Source: Diploptera punctata
Lineage: Eukaryota; Arthropoda; Insecta; Blattodea; Blaberidae
Reading direction: 5' to 3'
Assembly (NCBI GenBank): GCA_030220185.1
Contig: JASPKZ010008348.1
Span: 248,001-312,000 of the forward strand
Length of the DNA stretch: 64,000 bases
Shown here: piece by piece, positions 11,141-20,985 of the stretch
Layout: each line of letters starts with the position of its first letter
Position numbering within the stretch: position 1 is the first letter of the stretch
Notes under the pieces: generated by a model
Told to the model about the DNA's origin: nothing
The model's database searches: none
What the model saw: only the letters and a program-made list of their open reading frames with translations
Made by a program: the position numbers and the translations under genes

Positions 11141-11489
11141 GTCGATCTTCACTATTTATTGTAGCGCCAACTAACAGTACTGGATATTGCAAGTTATTTT
11201 CCTTGTTTGACAGTTATGCATCAACAATCTAAGAGCGGGGACATTTGGCGCTTAGCTGCATGATACAAAATTTAGAGTAGCATTTATGAAGATCTGGTTT
11301 CATAGCCGTTTGTTGCAGAACACACAATCCCTGATAGACTGATGGCATTTACATTTTTCTTTGGCGTTAAAAGTGTGTGTACACTTTCTTCATGAGCCGT
11401 GTAACCGATGGCATCAAAATATCAATTTTTTAAATTGGCGTTTAGCCGGTCGATGCATAACATCGGCCAATTATTCAATACTTGTACAG
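11141..11489. other. Unassigned 350 bp
   Basis: Unique-looking AT-rich sequence. The open frame that runs into the next LINE starts here only because no stop intervenes. Confidence 0.5.
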
Positions 11490-12372
11490 TTAATGTAACA
11501 TATTTATTTGAGGATGATCAACACCTAAAATTCAATGGTATTAATAAGCTGTTAGTTTATACTGATGATGTAGTATTATTGGTTGATAGCGAGGAGATAC
11601 TAAGGGACAACACAGACACTCTATTGAGTAACACTAAGAAATTGGGACTGGAAGTAAACATCAATAAAACTAAATATATGGTCACACATAGAAATGCATT
11701 ATATAATGGAAATGGACAGTTAATGACGAATGAGGGAAATTTTGGAGAAGTGGCTGAATTCAAATACCTAGGAACAATAATTACAAACAGGAATGAGATG
11801 TACAAAGAAATTAAACATAGGCTCAAATCTGGAAATGTATGTTATTATGTATTACAGGGACTCTTGTTGTTCCAACTTATCTCAAAAACATTAAACTGAA
11901 AATATATAAAACTGTTATTCTACCATTTATATTATATGGATGTGAAACATGGACTCTTACTTTAAGGAAGGAGGAAATATTACGAGTATTTGAGAATAAA
12001 GTTCTTAGGAAAATTTTTGTACCGAAGAGATATGAACAAGCAGGTGAATGGAGAAGATTACATAACAGTGAATTAATTGATCTTTATAGGAAACTGGTCA
12101 TAATAAGAACAGTTAAGTCTCGTAGACTGCGATGGACAGGACATTTGACAGGAATCATGAATGCAATAGGAAGATGGAAGCTTCTTGTAGGAAAACCAGA
12201 AGGAAAACACCCAGTTGGTAGACCAAGAATGAGATAGGAAAATAACATGATGTGAGAAAGTAGATAATACAGGGGAATGATTGTAAAACATTAGCTCAGG
12301 ATAGCTATGTATGGAGAGCTTATGTCCCCGCTTCCATGGACCCACGTGTTCGATAGTGCCAGTGAGTTAGTT
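11490..12372 (+). mobile_element. LINE-B fragment, RT palm to 3' end
   Basis: The first frame (to 11899) reads LVYTDDVVLLVDSEEILRDN (YTDD in place of YADD at the catalytic box), TLLSNTKKLGLEVNINKTKY and EFKYLGTIITNRNEM. A shift near 11,880 moves to the second frame, 11,839-12,237, with YKTVILPFILYGCETWTLTL, LRVFENKVLRKIF, RRLRWTGHLTG and GKPEGKHPVGRP. The family 3' end, TTCGATAGTGCCAGTGAGTT, closes it at 12,372. It is 5' truncated; two frames and the changed catalytic box make it inactive. Confidence 0.88.
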
Positions 12373-12478
12373 GTTTTCGGGGGTTTTCATCATATGTAAG
12401 ACAAATGTTAATACATTATAAGTCCAAAACGGTCTCCGAACATCATCTGGCCATCATTATCTTATTACTATTAGCCAT
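12373..12478 (+). mobile_element. SINE-2/3 fragment
   Basis: About 100 bp of the SINE middle part: GTAAGACAAATG, then CCAAAACGGTCTCCGAACATC, then CATCTGGCCATCATT. The head and 3' body are missing. Confidence 0.65.
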
Positions 12479-12594
12479 GTTTAGTATGAATGGCGTGTTT
12501 CGTTGTAATGTTGTGTTGTCTCGGAGGAGACCCTGACATTGAGTTGATCACTCCATTCGGGGGGGGGGTCCTCCATGTCCTCGTGTGGTCAAAA

Positions 12595-12836
12595 AAGTTT
12601 GTATGTGATGATCGTCATCATCATCCGCCTTTGTTGACCTGTTCCGACCCCATCTGTCAGTCTTTTAAGAGGTTTTACTGGGTGACGATGTCTTTTGAGT
12701 TTATATTGCTCATAATTTTTGAGATTCTTGAATTATCCATTCTCTTTACATGGTCCAGCCAGTTTAATTCATGTCAAATTATCCGTCTTTATACTGCTTT
12801 TCTGAGGCTTGAAAGTAATGTATTTTTCATAAGTAA
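12595..12836 (-). mobile_element. LINE-C' C-terminal fragment
   Basis: Read on the minus strand: ELNWLDHVKRMDNSRISKIM, then LLKD and DGVGTGQQ-like residues after a shift, then a GAT-repeat end (12,610-12,625 region). This is the same short tail as at 43.4 and 55.6 kb (LKRLLDGV..E.ETGQQ). Only the 3' 230 bp remain. The plus-strand open frame over it is a shadow. Confidence 0.65.
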
Positions 12837-12837
12837 A

Positions 12838-13442
12838 GCCACCAGTGATTTCCAATTTATCTAGAGGATTTGGAAATCAACAGTGGCATTTGTTATGGCT
12901 ATTCAACGAATAAAATTAATCATTATTTAAATAGTTATTTTAAATTATTTATATATTTCATGTAATCGGCGATGTTTGAAAACAAATGAGAAATGTTTAG
13001 TTATGTTTCATTTGTTCATCCACAGCAACTAGATCATATTATTTGTTGCCAAATAGGATCGCAATACTGTAAGAATGCACCCTAATAGAGAGAAAAAAAA
13101 AGAAAAATCTAACTGTATATCATAACCAGCAGTATAGGTTATTAATTTTTTTAGGAAACAGCTCCGTAAAATCATTATTTAAAAACACAATTATTGAACA
13201 CACATTTATCAAATATGTAGTTCGAAGGAATCTGCTATATTCAACGTATTTGTTGGAGAGTCAGTCACTGAAAAATAATGCTCTGATCTGTTCAGAATAT
13301 TAAAAAGGAGGAGTTTTCTTTATTTTGATAAACAGAATTCCGATAAATATCGAGGTGAAACACGACTATGATTGGTTGTAAAACAAAATTATTGGTAGGT
13401 GATTGGTCATTGACTCCCATTTGGGGCATGAGTTAAATAGTC
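12838..13442 (+). mobile_element. Element P, copy 2
   Basis: Has the body landmark GGCGATGTTTGAAAACAAAT and the right end GGGGCATGAGTTAAATAGTC. The left hairpin is partly deleted: GATTTCC and AAATTTATCTAGAGGATTTG remain. Confidence 0.8.
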
Positions 13443-13775
13443 CCCAAAATAGGTTACGAGCCTTAACAGTAGTGGAGCTGCTTGTAATGCAGCAGTGACT
13501 CGGTCACCATTCCCTCACAGGATGGACCACGAGAAGGTGAGGATCCCTCTCCAGACAGGTCGTATCACCGTGAGATGAAGGTTAAACTGCGTTAATGTTA
13601 TTCTCTGGGTTGAAGTGAGAGTTATTTCGGAGCTGTACCCACGTGCCAGGAGAGAGATTATTGATCTCCCGAGTCGCGTGGTCCCAGTATTGACTCCTTC
13701 ACATTGTATTTACTTATTGCCTTTCAACCCTCAGCTGCTCTGCAATGGACTATCTCAACACATTCAATAACAACA

Positions 13776-13780
<5 letters not shown>
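13443..13780. other. Possible LINE 5' region, otherwise unassigned
   Basis: GC-richer 250 bp with GTGACTCGGTC, a motif also found in the LINE-5'-like part of retroposon R at 3.92 kb. No coding frame. Probably an untranslated retroelement leader, but the match is short. Confidence 0.35.
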
Positions 13781-13781
<1 letters not shown>

Positions 13782-13837
<56 letters not shown>

Positions 13838-13838
13838 G
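13782..13838. repeat. AAT microsatellite
   Basis: About 18 perfect AAT units adjoining the 3' end of SINE-1, which is on the minus strand. Likely the SINE tail after expansion. Confidence 0.95.
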
Positions 13839-14137
13839 TAAAGTAATCCCACAACAGGCCCGGAGGCCCTTGGGGTAGTGGGAGGTTAAGGCTCCCACGT
13901 TTTCTAGACAGTCGGCACTTTATGTCAGCCGGGTTGTCAGCCCTGCGTGACGGCCGTCTTTACTCCCAGAACAAGCGTCTGGTACTCATTTCCGTTAGAG
14001 GCTGAGTCGACCCCAGGGCCATAGTGCCGCCAGAGGGTTTGGGTCAGTTTAAAAATCCTGACCCCAACGGGACTTGAACCCTCGACCCTCCGGCTTGTAG
14101 CTCAGTGCCTTAACCACTACGCTACGGCGTGCCCCAA
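13839..14137 (-). mobile_element. SINE-1, copy 1
   Basis: tRNA-derived SINE. The minus strand starts GGGGCACGCCGTAGCGTAGT (A-box-like TAGCGTAGTGG), then GGGTTCAAGTCC (B box), followed by a body with CTGACCCAAACC and GACTCAGCCTC, and ends ACTTTACTT into an ATT repeat. It is nearly collinear with the copy at 30,031-30,335. Expected to be transcribed by RNA polymerase III from the internal boxes and moved by a LINE. Confidence 0.88.
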
Positions 14138-14147
14138 TAACAATAAC

Positions 14148-14196
<49 letters not shown>
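14138..14196. repeat. AAT microsatellite
   Basis: AAC then perfect AAT units between SINE-1 and the palindrome that follows. Confidence 0.92.
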
Positions 14197-14200
<4 letters not shown>

Positions 14201-14420
14201 TACTGACAATAATAACAATAATAACAGTAATAATTGTAATAATAATAACAATACTAATATCAACAATGACAATAATAACATAACAATAATAACAATAATA
14301 ATAACAGGAATAATAATAATAACTAGTGTTCGCCCATTGGTCGAAATTAGGCCATAAATAACTCGTCACCGCATTTATTTATGGCCTCATTTATATTAGT
14401 ATTAGTATTAGCAAAAATTT

Positions 14421-14464
<44 letters not shown>

Positions 14465-14728
14465 TTTTGCTAATACTAATATAAAGAGAGATAATACAGA
14501 ATTTTTGCTAATACTGATATAAAGAGAGATAATAAATGCGGTGACGAGTTACTTATAGCCTAATTTTGACCAATGGGCGAACACTAGTTGTTACTATTAT
14601 TATTCCTGTTATTATGATTGTTATTGTTATTATTGTTATGTTATTGTCATTGTTGATATTAGTATTATTATTATTATTATTATTATTACAATTATTACTA
14701 TTATTATTGTTATTATTGTTAGTATTTT

Positions 14729-14735
<7 letters not shown>
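14195..14735. repeat. 541-bp palindrome with repeat-rich arms
   Basis: Both halves pair along almost the whole length. Outer arms (about 14,195-14,320 and 14,588-14,735) are AAT/AAC-type microsatellite on one side and its exact inverse order on the other, sharing interruptions such as AATACT, AATATCAACAATGACAATA and CAGGAATAATA. Inner arms contain ACTAGTGTTCGCCCATTGG and CTCGTCACCGCATTTAT, then ATTAGTATTAGCAAAAATT. The centre is a TA repeat (about 14,427-14,458). The right arm carries an extra copy of a roughly 40-bp unit (ACAGAATTTTTGCTAATACT). Open frames here are repeat translation. Confidence 0.9.

Positions 14736-14797
<62 letters not shown>
14733..14797. repeat. TA then CA dinucleotide repeat
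   Basis: Alternating TA to about 14,764, then CA to about 14,797, directly beside the 3' end of a Helitron fragment. Confidence 0.95.
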
Positions 14798-14800
<3 letters not shown>

Positions 14801-15094
14801 CAACTAATATCCGGCGTGCGTTGCTAAGCCTAAATAAATGAATTATTAAAGCTTAATTAAGTGGTATGGTATAGGCTGAGCCAACCAAACATGTCGGTTG
14901 TTAGTTTTTAATTTCGGATTTCAGGTAAAGTTCCACTTATAATTGTCGGATTTCGCTCATTTTTGGATAATACCTACCTCAGTTTATTTTAATAGGATAT
15001 TCTGAGATTTGTTGTGAAACATCGAAAATTGTGACCGCTGGAGCAATTTTAAATTTTCACTTCCGGTGAAATCCTACACCTAACGGTTCTAGAG
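14798..15094 (-). mobile_element. Hel-2 Helitron fragment (3' part)
   Basis: The minus-strand end GCACGCCGGATATTAGTTG resembles the Hel-2 terminus (ACGCCGGGTATTAGCTAG at 19,692). The body blocks AGGATATTCTGAGATTTGTT, CGAAAATTGTGACCGCTGGAG and GGTGAAATCCTACACCTAA match the copies at 19.3-19.7, 27.8 and 38.0 kb. The terminal CTAG is mutated. Truncated at 15,094, where another repeat begins. Confidence 0.7.
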
Positions 15095-15269
15095 CAGCGA
15101 TGTAAAACACGAGCTCCATGACAAGGCGCGCTCCGATATGCACCAGGAGCGCTCCACAGGACGCTACCTGGTGACTTCGTTTAGTTTCACTCGTCAAACG
15201 CAATGATGAGCATGGCTACATTCAGCATGGGGACCTTCCGAGAATCAAGCGTTCGTATTTTTTTTTGCA

Positions 15270-15897
15270 CAGAATATCTCTTCCACTTTCGAAACGGTTA
15301 AATTAGCTAATTCGATGAAAAACAAGACAAAAACATAAAAATCGCCTTTAAAACTAATAACAAACTCAACAACATCGTATCAAACTAAATTGAAATAACA
15401 AATAAATACGAAACTAAAGGCGTTTATAAACTAAAGTACAAAATTGCGATAAGTTTTACATCAGTAGAACAACAAGAAATTTTAACACAATGTACTGAAC
15501 ATTAAAAAAGAGCACGCAGAATCTCCTGAGGATGTCTACCGCAGTAGTATACGAAACCTTGAGTGTTAGTAAAACCAAACCACGGCCATTTAGCCCGAAT
15601 GACATACAATACATGAATCAGAACACCTGCCGTGAAAATCTACAATTTTATATTTAAAAAAATATATTAATAACGAAGAAAAATCAAGTTTTGCCAAACA
15701 TATACTAGAAACGGATCATCCGTTCGACAAAATCGATAACACTAAGTCAAAATTACTCAGAAAGAATAACAACAACAAGATTAGCATCCTACAAGACATA
15801 AACATTATAAAAGAAGCTGAGAATAAAGACTTGCTCTACAAGAACACGCCCGCAGACCTGAATCCGTTGTACAATTTATACAACATTAGTATTGTAA
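15270..15897 (+). mobile_element. Penelope-like element fragment (GIY-YIG region)
   Basis: Around 15,335-15,450 the plus strand reads KIAFKTNNKLNNIVSN, a stop, then IEITNKYETKGVYKLKYK. This is the lead into a Penelope GIY-YIG endonuclease, where GVYKLKC is normal. After roughly 230 non-matching bases the frame SSFAKHILETDHPFDKID continues (about 15,685), then LLRKN and ILQDINIIKEAENKDLLYKN. The region carrying the YIG motif is replaced or missing. The intervening block with GAGGATGTCTACCGCAGTAG recurs at 45.3 kb. Dead element. Confidence 0.65.
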
Positions 15898-15898
15898 C

Positions 15899-16066
15899 CT
15901 CACTATGATGGTTGTCCAGCGGCTCGCTTTGTTTTCCCGCAGCTTTATGTATGATTAAATACAAAGATGCCGACTACTGCCACTATAATAATTCCGCATG
16001 TTAATCATTGTCAAGCATTGTCGCGCCACCCGCTTTCATATAAACGAACAACCATCATAGTGAGAC
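15899..16066. mobile_element. 168-bp MITE with 17-bp terminal inverted repeats
   Basis: Ends are CTCACTATGATGGTTGT (15,900-15,916) and its inverse ACAACCATCATAGTGAG (about 16,049-16,065). There is no coding frame. The target duplication is unclear, so the superfamily is not assigned. Confidence 0.65.
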
Positions 16067-16380
16067 GATAATACCAGTTGAAATGCAGAAGATGAAACAT
16101 TGTTTTGAAAGGCCGTCATATTTTTAACTACTTGAAGTTTTCAAATAGAACTTTCTTTTAGATGAGAACGACTGGATTATCAGGTACTAATTTTATATTT
16201 TTAATATTAAATTAGTAAATGGGAGTAATAGACGAATACATATTATTGCATTTAGACGATCTTTTAAAATTGGTATGATATTAGATCCCACAATCCGTTT
16301 TGAGACTCATAGTAGCCAACCTGAGGAAGTTGACTCTGAAAAGAATGTCATATATGAGCCAACAATTTACTATTACAAAG

Positions 16381-17005
16381 ACTATTTAACTCATGCCCCA
16401 AATGGGAGTCAATGATCAATCACATTTCAATGATTTAATCACAGTCGTGTTTCGCCTCGCTCTTTATCGATTTCTCTTTATCAGCTCCTGCTTTTGTAAT
16501 AAAGAAAGCTCCTCCTTTTTAATGTTCTGAACATGTCAAAGCATTATTTTTATCTAACAAACACATTGAATATAGCAAATAATGAAAAGATTCCTTGATT
16601 TTACTGATTTTTGTTTACTACTACATAAAATAAATGTAATTTTGGGAAAATTATGCTCTCTTGTTTGATGCGTTTCATTATTTAAATCCACTTGGGTGCA
16701 CTCTTACAATATTGCGATCTTATTTGGCAATAAATACTCTGATCAAACCAGCACATTGATGACCCTCACCTCTACATTTCGGATTTGTTTTCAAACATCG
16801 CCGTTGACATGAAATATATAAACATTTTAAAATAACTATAGTTAAACAATGATTTGTGAGTAAACAGCTTAATTTTATTCGTTAAATAGTCCTAACAAAT
16901 GCCACTCTTGATTTCCAAATTCTCTAGATAAATTCACTCCTCACTTCGTGAGTCGTGAATTTATCGATAATTTGGAAATCACTCGTGGCATTACTTATGA
17001 TAAAT
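16381..17005 (-). mobile_element. Element P, copy 3
   Basis: Inverted copy. It starts GACTATTTAACTCATGCCCC, carries the inverted body landmark (ATTTGTTTTCAAACATCGCC in opposite sense), and ends in a well-preserved hairpin with AATTCTCTAGATAAATTCAC and GAATTTATCGATAATTTGG arms, then CATTACTTATGA. Confidence 0.85.
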
Positions 17006-17812
17006 GCCAATTAGATAGTATAACTGTCACATGATTGATGATCGGGCAAAAGGTACTATACCAGGATTCTTAGCTAAATTTTGGAATTTCTTAGATTTGT
17101 ACAGAGTGTATCTTTCTAAAATTGCCATCGCTGCCATTAGAGGATCAATTTAAATTTTAGGAAACCTTGTTTACAAAATTTATACTGTATAGAATATATT
17201 TAAATTATAATTTGAAAATGTTTAATGTATTTCATCAATTTCGAAAATTAATTGTATGATCACTTTGCCCTTGTGGCAATCCTCTAATGAGGAAAGTTTT
17301 ATATAAAAAATATAATAACATTAAAAAATGATAAGTGTCAAGTAAGAATGCCCGGAAAGTAGTACCCTGAAAAGAGGCGATTTATTTTCCTACAGTAGGA
17401 ACAATAAATATACTCACGATTTTTTTCCCCGTACCAAGAATATTAAATCATGTTTATTAAAATGATGTAGAAACACATGAACATTTTAAACGTATTCTCA
17501 TCTTTTGTTTTGTTTGTTCGTAGAGGCATGTTGGTTCTTAATGTTTTTTTTTTCAGGCAAATATTAAATATTGTAGATTAAAATCTTTTGAGGTATTATT
17601 TAACACTGTAAACCAGTTAATACTATTCATTAATAAATGCTTTACTCCTGTTTGTGCGTTGTTTTATATTTCGATTTCTCCCGTTATAAGTGTTCTTGAC
17701 AATGGTAGTCTATCGTACAGGTCCCGCCGGAGAAGTTGTAAGTAGAATGCATGCTCCAGAGTTAGTACCGCGCTCCGCACGGAACTTGGAGCTCTGAACT
17801 ATGACATGCCTG
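17006..17812. other. Unassigned 800 bp
   Basis: AT-rich. Contains an imperfect inverted pair near 17,130 and 17,270 (ATTGCC.TC...ATTAGAGG and its inverse). No gene recognised. The right 60 bp carry the possible hAT end. Confidence 0.45.
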
Positions 17813-17938
17813 TTCTAAATGGTCCAATTGTGAATCTAAACCATCGAGGGACCCAATCAGACACACACAAAACATTTAATCAAAATCGGTCCAGTTGTTT
17901 AGGAAGAGTTCAGTGACAAACACACGTACAGAATATCT
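17813..17938 (-). mobile_element. Hel-1 Helitron fragment (5' part)
   Basis: On the minus strand: CGTGTGTTTGTCACTGAACT, then GGACCGATTTTGATTAAATG, then GGGTCCCTCGATGGTTTAGA. These are the first 120 bases of Hel-1 as seen complete at 26,105. Confidence 0.75.
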
Positions 17939-17952
17939 TGATGATGATGATG

Positions 17953-17987
<35 letters not shown>

Positions 17988-18050
17988 CATCATCATCATC
18001 ATCGTCGTCGTCGTCGTCATCATCATCATCCTCATCAACAACAACAAGGA
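17938..18050. repeat. Compound GAT/AAT/CAT/CGT/CAA microsatellite
   Basis: Successive GAT, AAT, CAT, CGT, CAT and CAA runs. Its left part touches Hel-1 and its right part is the GAT-type end of a minus-strand LINE. Confidence 0.95.
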
Positions 18051-18316
18051 GTATGCAAAATGGCCTGTTCCGATCTCATTATAGGTCGGATTGGTCTTTC
18101 CATCTCTACAATGGTCTTCCCAACATTCTTCTCCCTTTTGGTTTATAATTATACATTCTTCTTGGCACGGGCTGTTCATTCATTCGTAATACGTGCTGAA
18201 GATAAGCATTTTGATAATATTTTATTCTTTCACAGAGATTAAATATATTAAGTTCTGTTCTTATATCTTCGTTTTTCTTTTTATCGGTCCTTTGCTCTCA
18301 ACATCTTCATTTCAGC

Positions 18317-18318
<2 letters not shown>
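18051..18318 (-). mobile_element. LINE-C' C-terminal fragment
   Basis: Minus strand: KMLRAKDR, then ILSKCLSSARITNE-type residues, then RARKNVIINQKG (frame of 18,179-17,910 in part) and RWKDQSDL-like residues near the GAT end. Overlapping frames give the usual tail layout (core of the tail, then a GRP.WRWKDQ end). Heavily broken. Confidence 0.55.
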
Positions 18319-18411
<93 letters not shown>

Positions 18412-18412
18412 C
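18318..18412. repeat. AAT microsatellite
   Basis: About 31 AAT units beside the 3' end of minus-strand SINE-2. Confidence 0.97.
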
Positions 18413-18750
18413 CATCCATAGTAATTCTGCCCGAAGGCAGGTCCTTCACTGCAATCATAGCATTTCCATGCTATGCTTGCAGCTTTACTATGGAAATGTA
18501 GGTGTGGTAGCTTCCCATTGCTTTCCACACCGGTGCAGGATGAGGATGATGATAATGATAAGGATGATGATGATGATGGCCATATGATTTCGGGGACCGT
18601 TAGGGCCTTAAAGTTTTCCTGACATTTGTCTTACAGGTGAGGAAAAACCCCGATAAAAACCTCACCCAGAAAAAACTGCCCCGACCGGGGATCGAACCCG
18701 GGCCCGCTACGTGACAAGGCAGCACGCTACCTCGAGACCACAGCGGTGGA
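18413..18750 (-). mobile_element. SINE-2, copy 1
   Basis: The minus strand starts GTCCACCGCTGTGGTCTCGA (tRNA-like head), then GGTTCGATCCCCGG (perfect B box), TTTTTCTGGGTGAGG, GTAAGACAAATGTCAGGAAA, a CAT-repeat segment, CACCGGTGTGGAAAGCAA, and ends GGGCAGAATTACTATGGATG. Full length, about 340 bp, with AAT runs on both sides. Confidence 0.93.
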
Positions 18751-18751
18751 C

Positions 18752-18838
<87 letters not shown>
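18751..18838. repeat. AAT microsatellite
   Basis: About 29 perfect AAT units upstream of SINE-2 (on its strand). The SINE lies inside a longer AAT tract. Confidence 0.97.
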
Positions 18839-18839
<1 letters not shown>

Positions 18840-19054
18840 TTGTTTAATATTTCATTAAACTTACTTTACAGACAATAGATAATACAGACAACAATAAACA
18901 AAGCCTAACATGACTACACGCATTAGACAAAGCCATTATATCAATACATACGACAATAGACAAAGCCGACACCATATGCTGATATAAAGCAATGTTGCTA
19001 TAGACTATATTATCACAGATGTTACAGCGAATAAAATAAAACAGGTTAACATAT
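18839..19054. other. Unassigned, possible retroelement 3' end
   Basis: Adenine-rich sequence with repeated GACAATAGACAAAGCC units (about 18,885, 18,930 and 18,955). No coding frame. Position beside an AAT tail suggests a retroelement 3' untranslated region. Confidence 0.35.
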
Positions 19055-19775
19055 TTTATTTATTTATATACAGATTTTTAATGTTTACACATCTTTTAGT
19101 GCCTAAAGTTTTATTTTCCTTCTCCATTCGTCTCTATCCGTCCACTCCATGTCCTCCATGAGTTTCGAGATCTTCCTTTCTTTTTTCTTCCAGGCGGACA
19201 CTATTCTTCTTGCATTTGTAACACATGTACATACCAATTTAATTGCTTACCTTTATATAAAAAAAAGCGAATGTATGCCTCTCTGTTTGTCCTTTATAGA
19301 CTTCTAAACCGTTCAACCGATCTTCGTGAAAATTTGTATATACAGGGTTTCAGATGCGGTGAGTGTTTAGCTGTTATATGTTATGTTCTAAAATCATTAG
19401 GTGTAGGAGTTCACCTGAAACGAAAATTTAAAAATTCCTCTAGCGATCGCAATTTTCCATATTTCACGACAAAACTCAGAATATCATATTGAAATAAACC
19501 GTGGTACGTAGTCTATTGTCGAAAAGTAAGCGAAATCCGTCCGTTAGAAGTGGGGGTTTATCTGAAATTTGAAATTAAAAAAATACTGTAGCAACCGCCA
19601 TGTTTGGTTCATCGCAGTGTATATCATATAATTAATTAATCCTCAATATTTAATTTATTTAGGCGTAGAAGCGGACGCCGGGTATTAGCTAGTATCTTAT
19701 ATAATCTGCTATTTAATATTTATTTTTTCTCGTGTGACTTTTTTTTTCTTCCAATTTTGAACATTTTGCGTCACC
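19055..19775 (-). mobile_element. LINE-A 3' end, split by a Helitron
   Basis: The segments 19,055-19,249 and 19,693-19,775 join to give the LINE-A 3' end seen at 185-480 and 29,800-30,470: reversed tail ATTTATTTATATACAG, TGTTTACACATCTTT, CTTCCAGGCGGACAC, then ATCTTATATAATCTG. Translated remains are too broken to read through. Its intact relatives give the empty site for the Helitron. Confidence 0.8.
19250..19692 (+). mobile_element. Hel-2 Helitron, complete non-autonomous copy
   Basis: 443 bp inserted between A (19,249) and T (19,693) of LINE-A with no target duplication, as is typical for Helitrons. It ends GGGTATTAGCTAG; the last four bases CTAG fit the Helitron CTRR terminus. A short hairpin (GGCGT at about 19,662 with ACGCC at 19,675) lies about 11 bp before the end. 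The first bases are CCTTTATATA, where TC is usual. No Rep/helicase coding, so it depends on an autonomous relative. The 73-residue frame inside is not a known domain. Confidence 0.82.
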
Positions 19776-19997
19776 TTCTCTTCATCACACAACACACTTT
19801 ACACTATACAATCATAAACATACACTCATCGCTATACTCAATGTAAGAATAAATAATTTACATAAAATGGTCTGCTAAAGTGGTACATTAATTGAATGTG
19901 GACCACATTAATGTTATCTATATGCCCAGCGCGGAGTGGGTTTCATTAGAACACACACTGGACTATGAGAGGCCCAACATTGAGCTGTTACTCGAGG
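19776..19997. other. Unassigned 220 bp
   Basis: The block around 19,900-19,950 (GACCACATTAATGTTATCTA, CCCAGCGCGG) recurs inverted at about 25,335-25,370. Otherwise nothing. Confidence 0.4.
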
Positions 19998-20151
19998 GCC
20001 GTTAAAACAGTGCTCACTAGGTGTGCACCTCCTATTCAGCCCTTGTCGGATAGGTTGACACTGTTAGTCACTTGTCGTTGTGTTGTTTCATTGGGAGTGC
20101 ACCTGCATGAGGGTAGGAGTGAGCCCGTCGTAGTGAGCACTTTTTAACGGC
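19998..20151. mobile_element. 154-bp MITE-like inverted repeat
   Basis: The left end CCGTTAAAACAGTGCTCACTA pairs with the right end TAGTGAGCACTTTTTAACGG with one base missing. Subterminal GTGCACCT occurs near each end. No coding content. Superfamily unknown. Confidence 0.65.
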
Positions 20152-20445
20152 TCTGTGTTACACCATTGTAAATAAGATCAGCGAATCTGCCCCTGGAGCC
20201 GGTACTTATTGTAGCTATCAAATTATGCACGATGTCGTCGAGTGGGTACCGGTCCCATACAGGCCAAAATTCTCTCTGGAGACTCGATCCGTAATACATT
20301 TTATAAATTTACCAACTACAACAAATGTACCCTCTCTTTTCTAATTTCTAATAATTCAACTAAAACCCTTTTCCTTACTACATTAGTTAGTGGTCTTCTC
20401 ATTACAATCTCTTGGTTGGGAGCATGAAATTAATTCCTCTCATGA
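20152..20445. other. Unassigned 290 bp
   Basis: No repeat match or credible frame; the 61-codon open frame at 20,242 has no recognisable domain. Confidence 0.45.
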
Positions 20446-20449
20446 CAAA

Positions 20450-20985
20450 CCACGATAGTGCGTTTTGTCGTACTTACAGCAATGACGACAGTGATTGAAA
20501 GTTCAACTTCCTCATTTCGGGGTTGCCAACCTAAATAAATATACTGTAATATTACATATTACAAACCTAGTGCGGGAAGTAAAACCACTGCCCTTTATGT
20601 ATACTACATACAATGTATATACAAAAATATATCCAAAAGTTAGTGTTAATATACATTATACAAAACAAGTCATTGAATTTTAAATGAACTGAACATTATT
20701 TGAAACAATATAAAACAATAAATGCATACTTGCCGCCATTTTATCGCTAATTGGTCTCACGGTCTCCTCTTGTTTCAACTAATAAACATTGTCCACACTG
20801 TTAACTTTGGTCAATTGTTTGTAATGAACGCAAATATTTCCAACAAAGATGTTATTATTTTACTATTGTTTATTAATTTTGAAAACACCATCGAGAAAAA
20901 AATAATGTACAACGAACGTTTGTAAAGTGTTTTACAGAATCTCGGAATCACTTGTGTGAAAACCACTTCCCAACCTCGCATCGTA
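20450..20985 (+). repeat. Repeat H, copy 1
   Basis: About 540 bp matching 40,745-41,320 on the opposite strand with moderate divergence. Landmarks: GTCGTACTTACAGCAATG, CTAGTGCGGGAAGTAAAAC, AATATATCCAAAAG, AAATGAACTGAAC, AACAAAGATGTTATTATTTT and AACCACTTCCCAACCTCGCA. A short frame (VNFGQLFVMNANISNKDVII) is kept in both copies, but nucleotide similarity alone may explain that. Class unknown. Confidence 0.75.

Larger units (their letters stand above)
15095..17812. mobile_element. Possible hAT-type shell (ends only)
   Basis: The ends CAGCGATGTAAAACACGAGC and, inverted from the right, CAGGCATGTCATAGTTCAGA both lead into a GAGCTCC block, as in hAT-like termini. Flanking octamers TTCTAGAG and TTCTAAAT match at 6 of 8. 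Against this, the flanks belong to different Helitrons (Hel-2 left, Hel-1 right), so an empty site cannot be inferred. The inside holds a Penelope-like piece, a MITE and a P copy; no transposase seen. Confidence 0.35.

Noticed and set aside
14049..14841. Open frames of 79-106 codons on both strands
   Set aside because: They run through SINE-1, microsatellite arms and the palindrome; low-complexity translation only.
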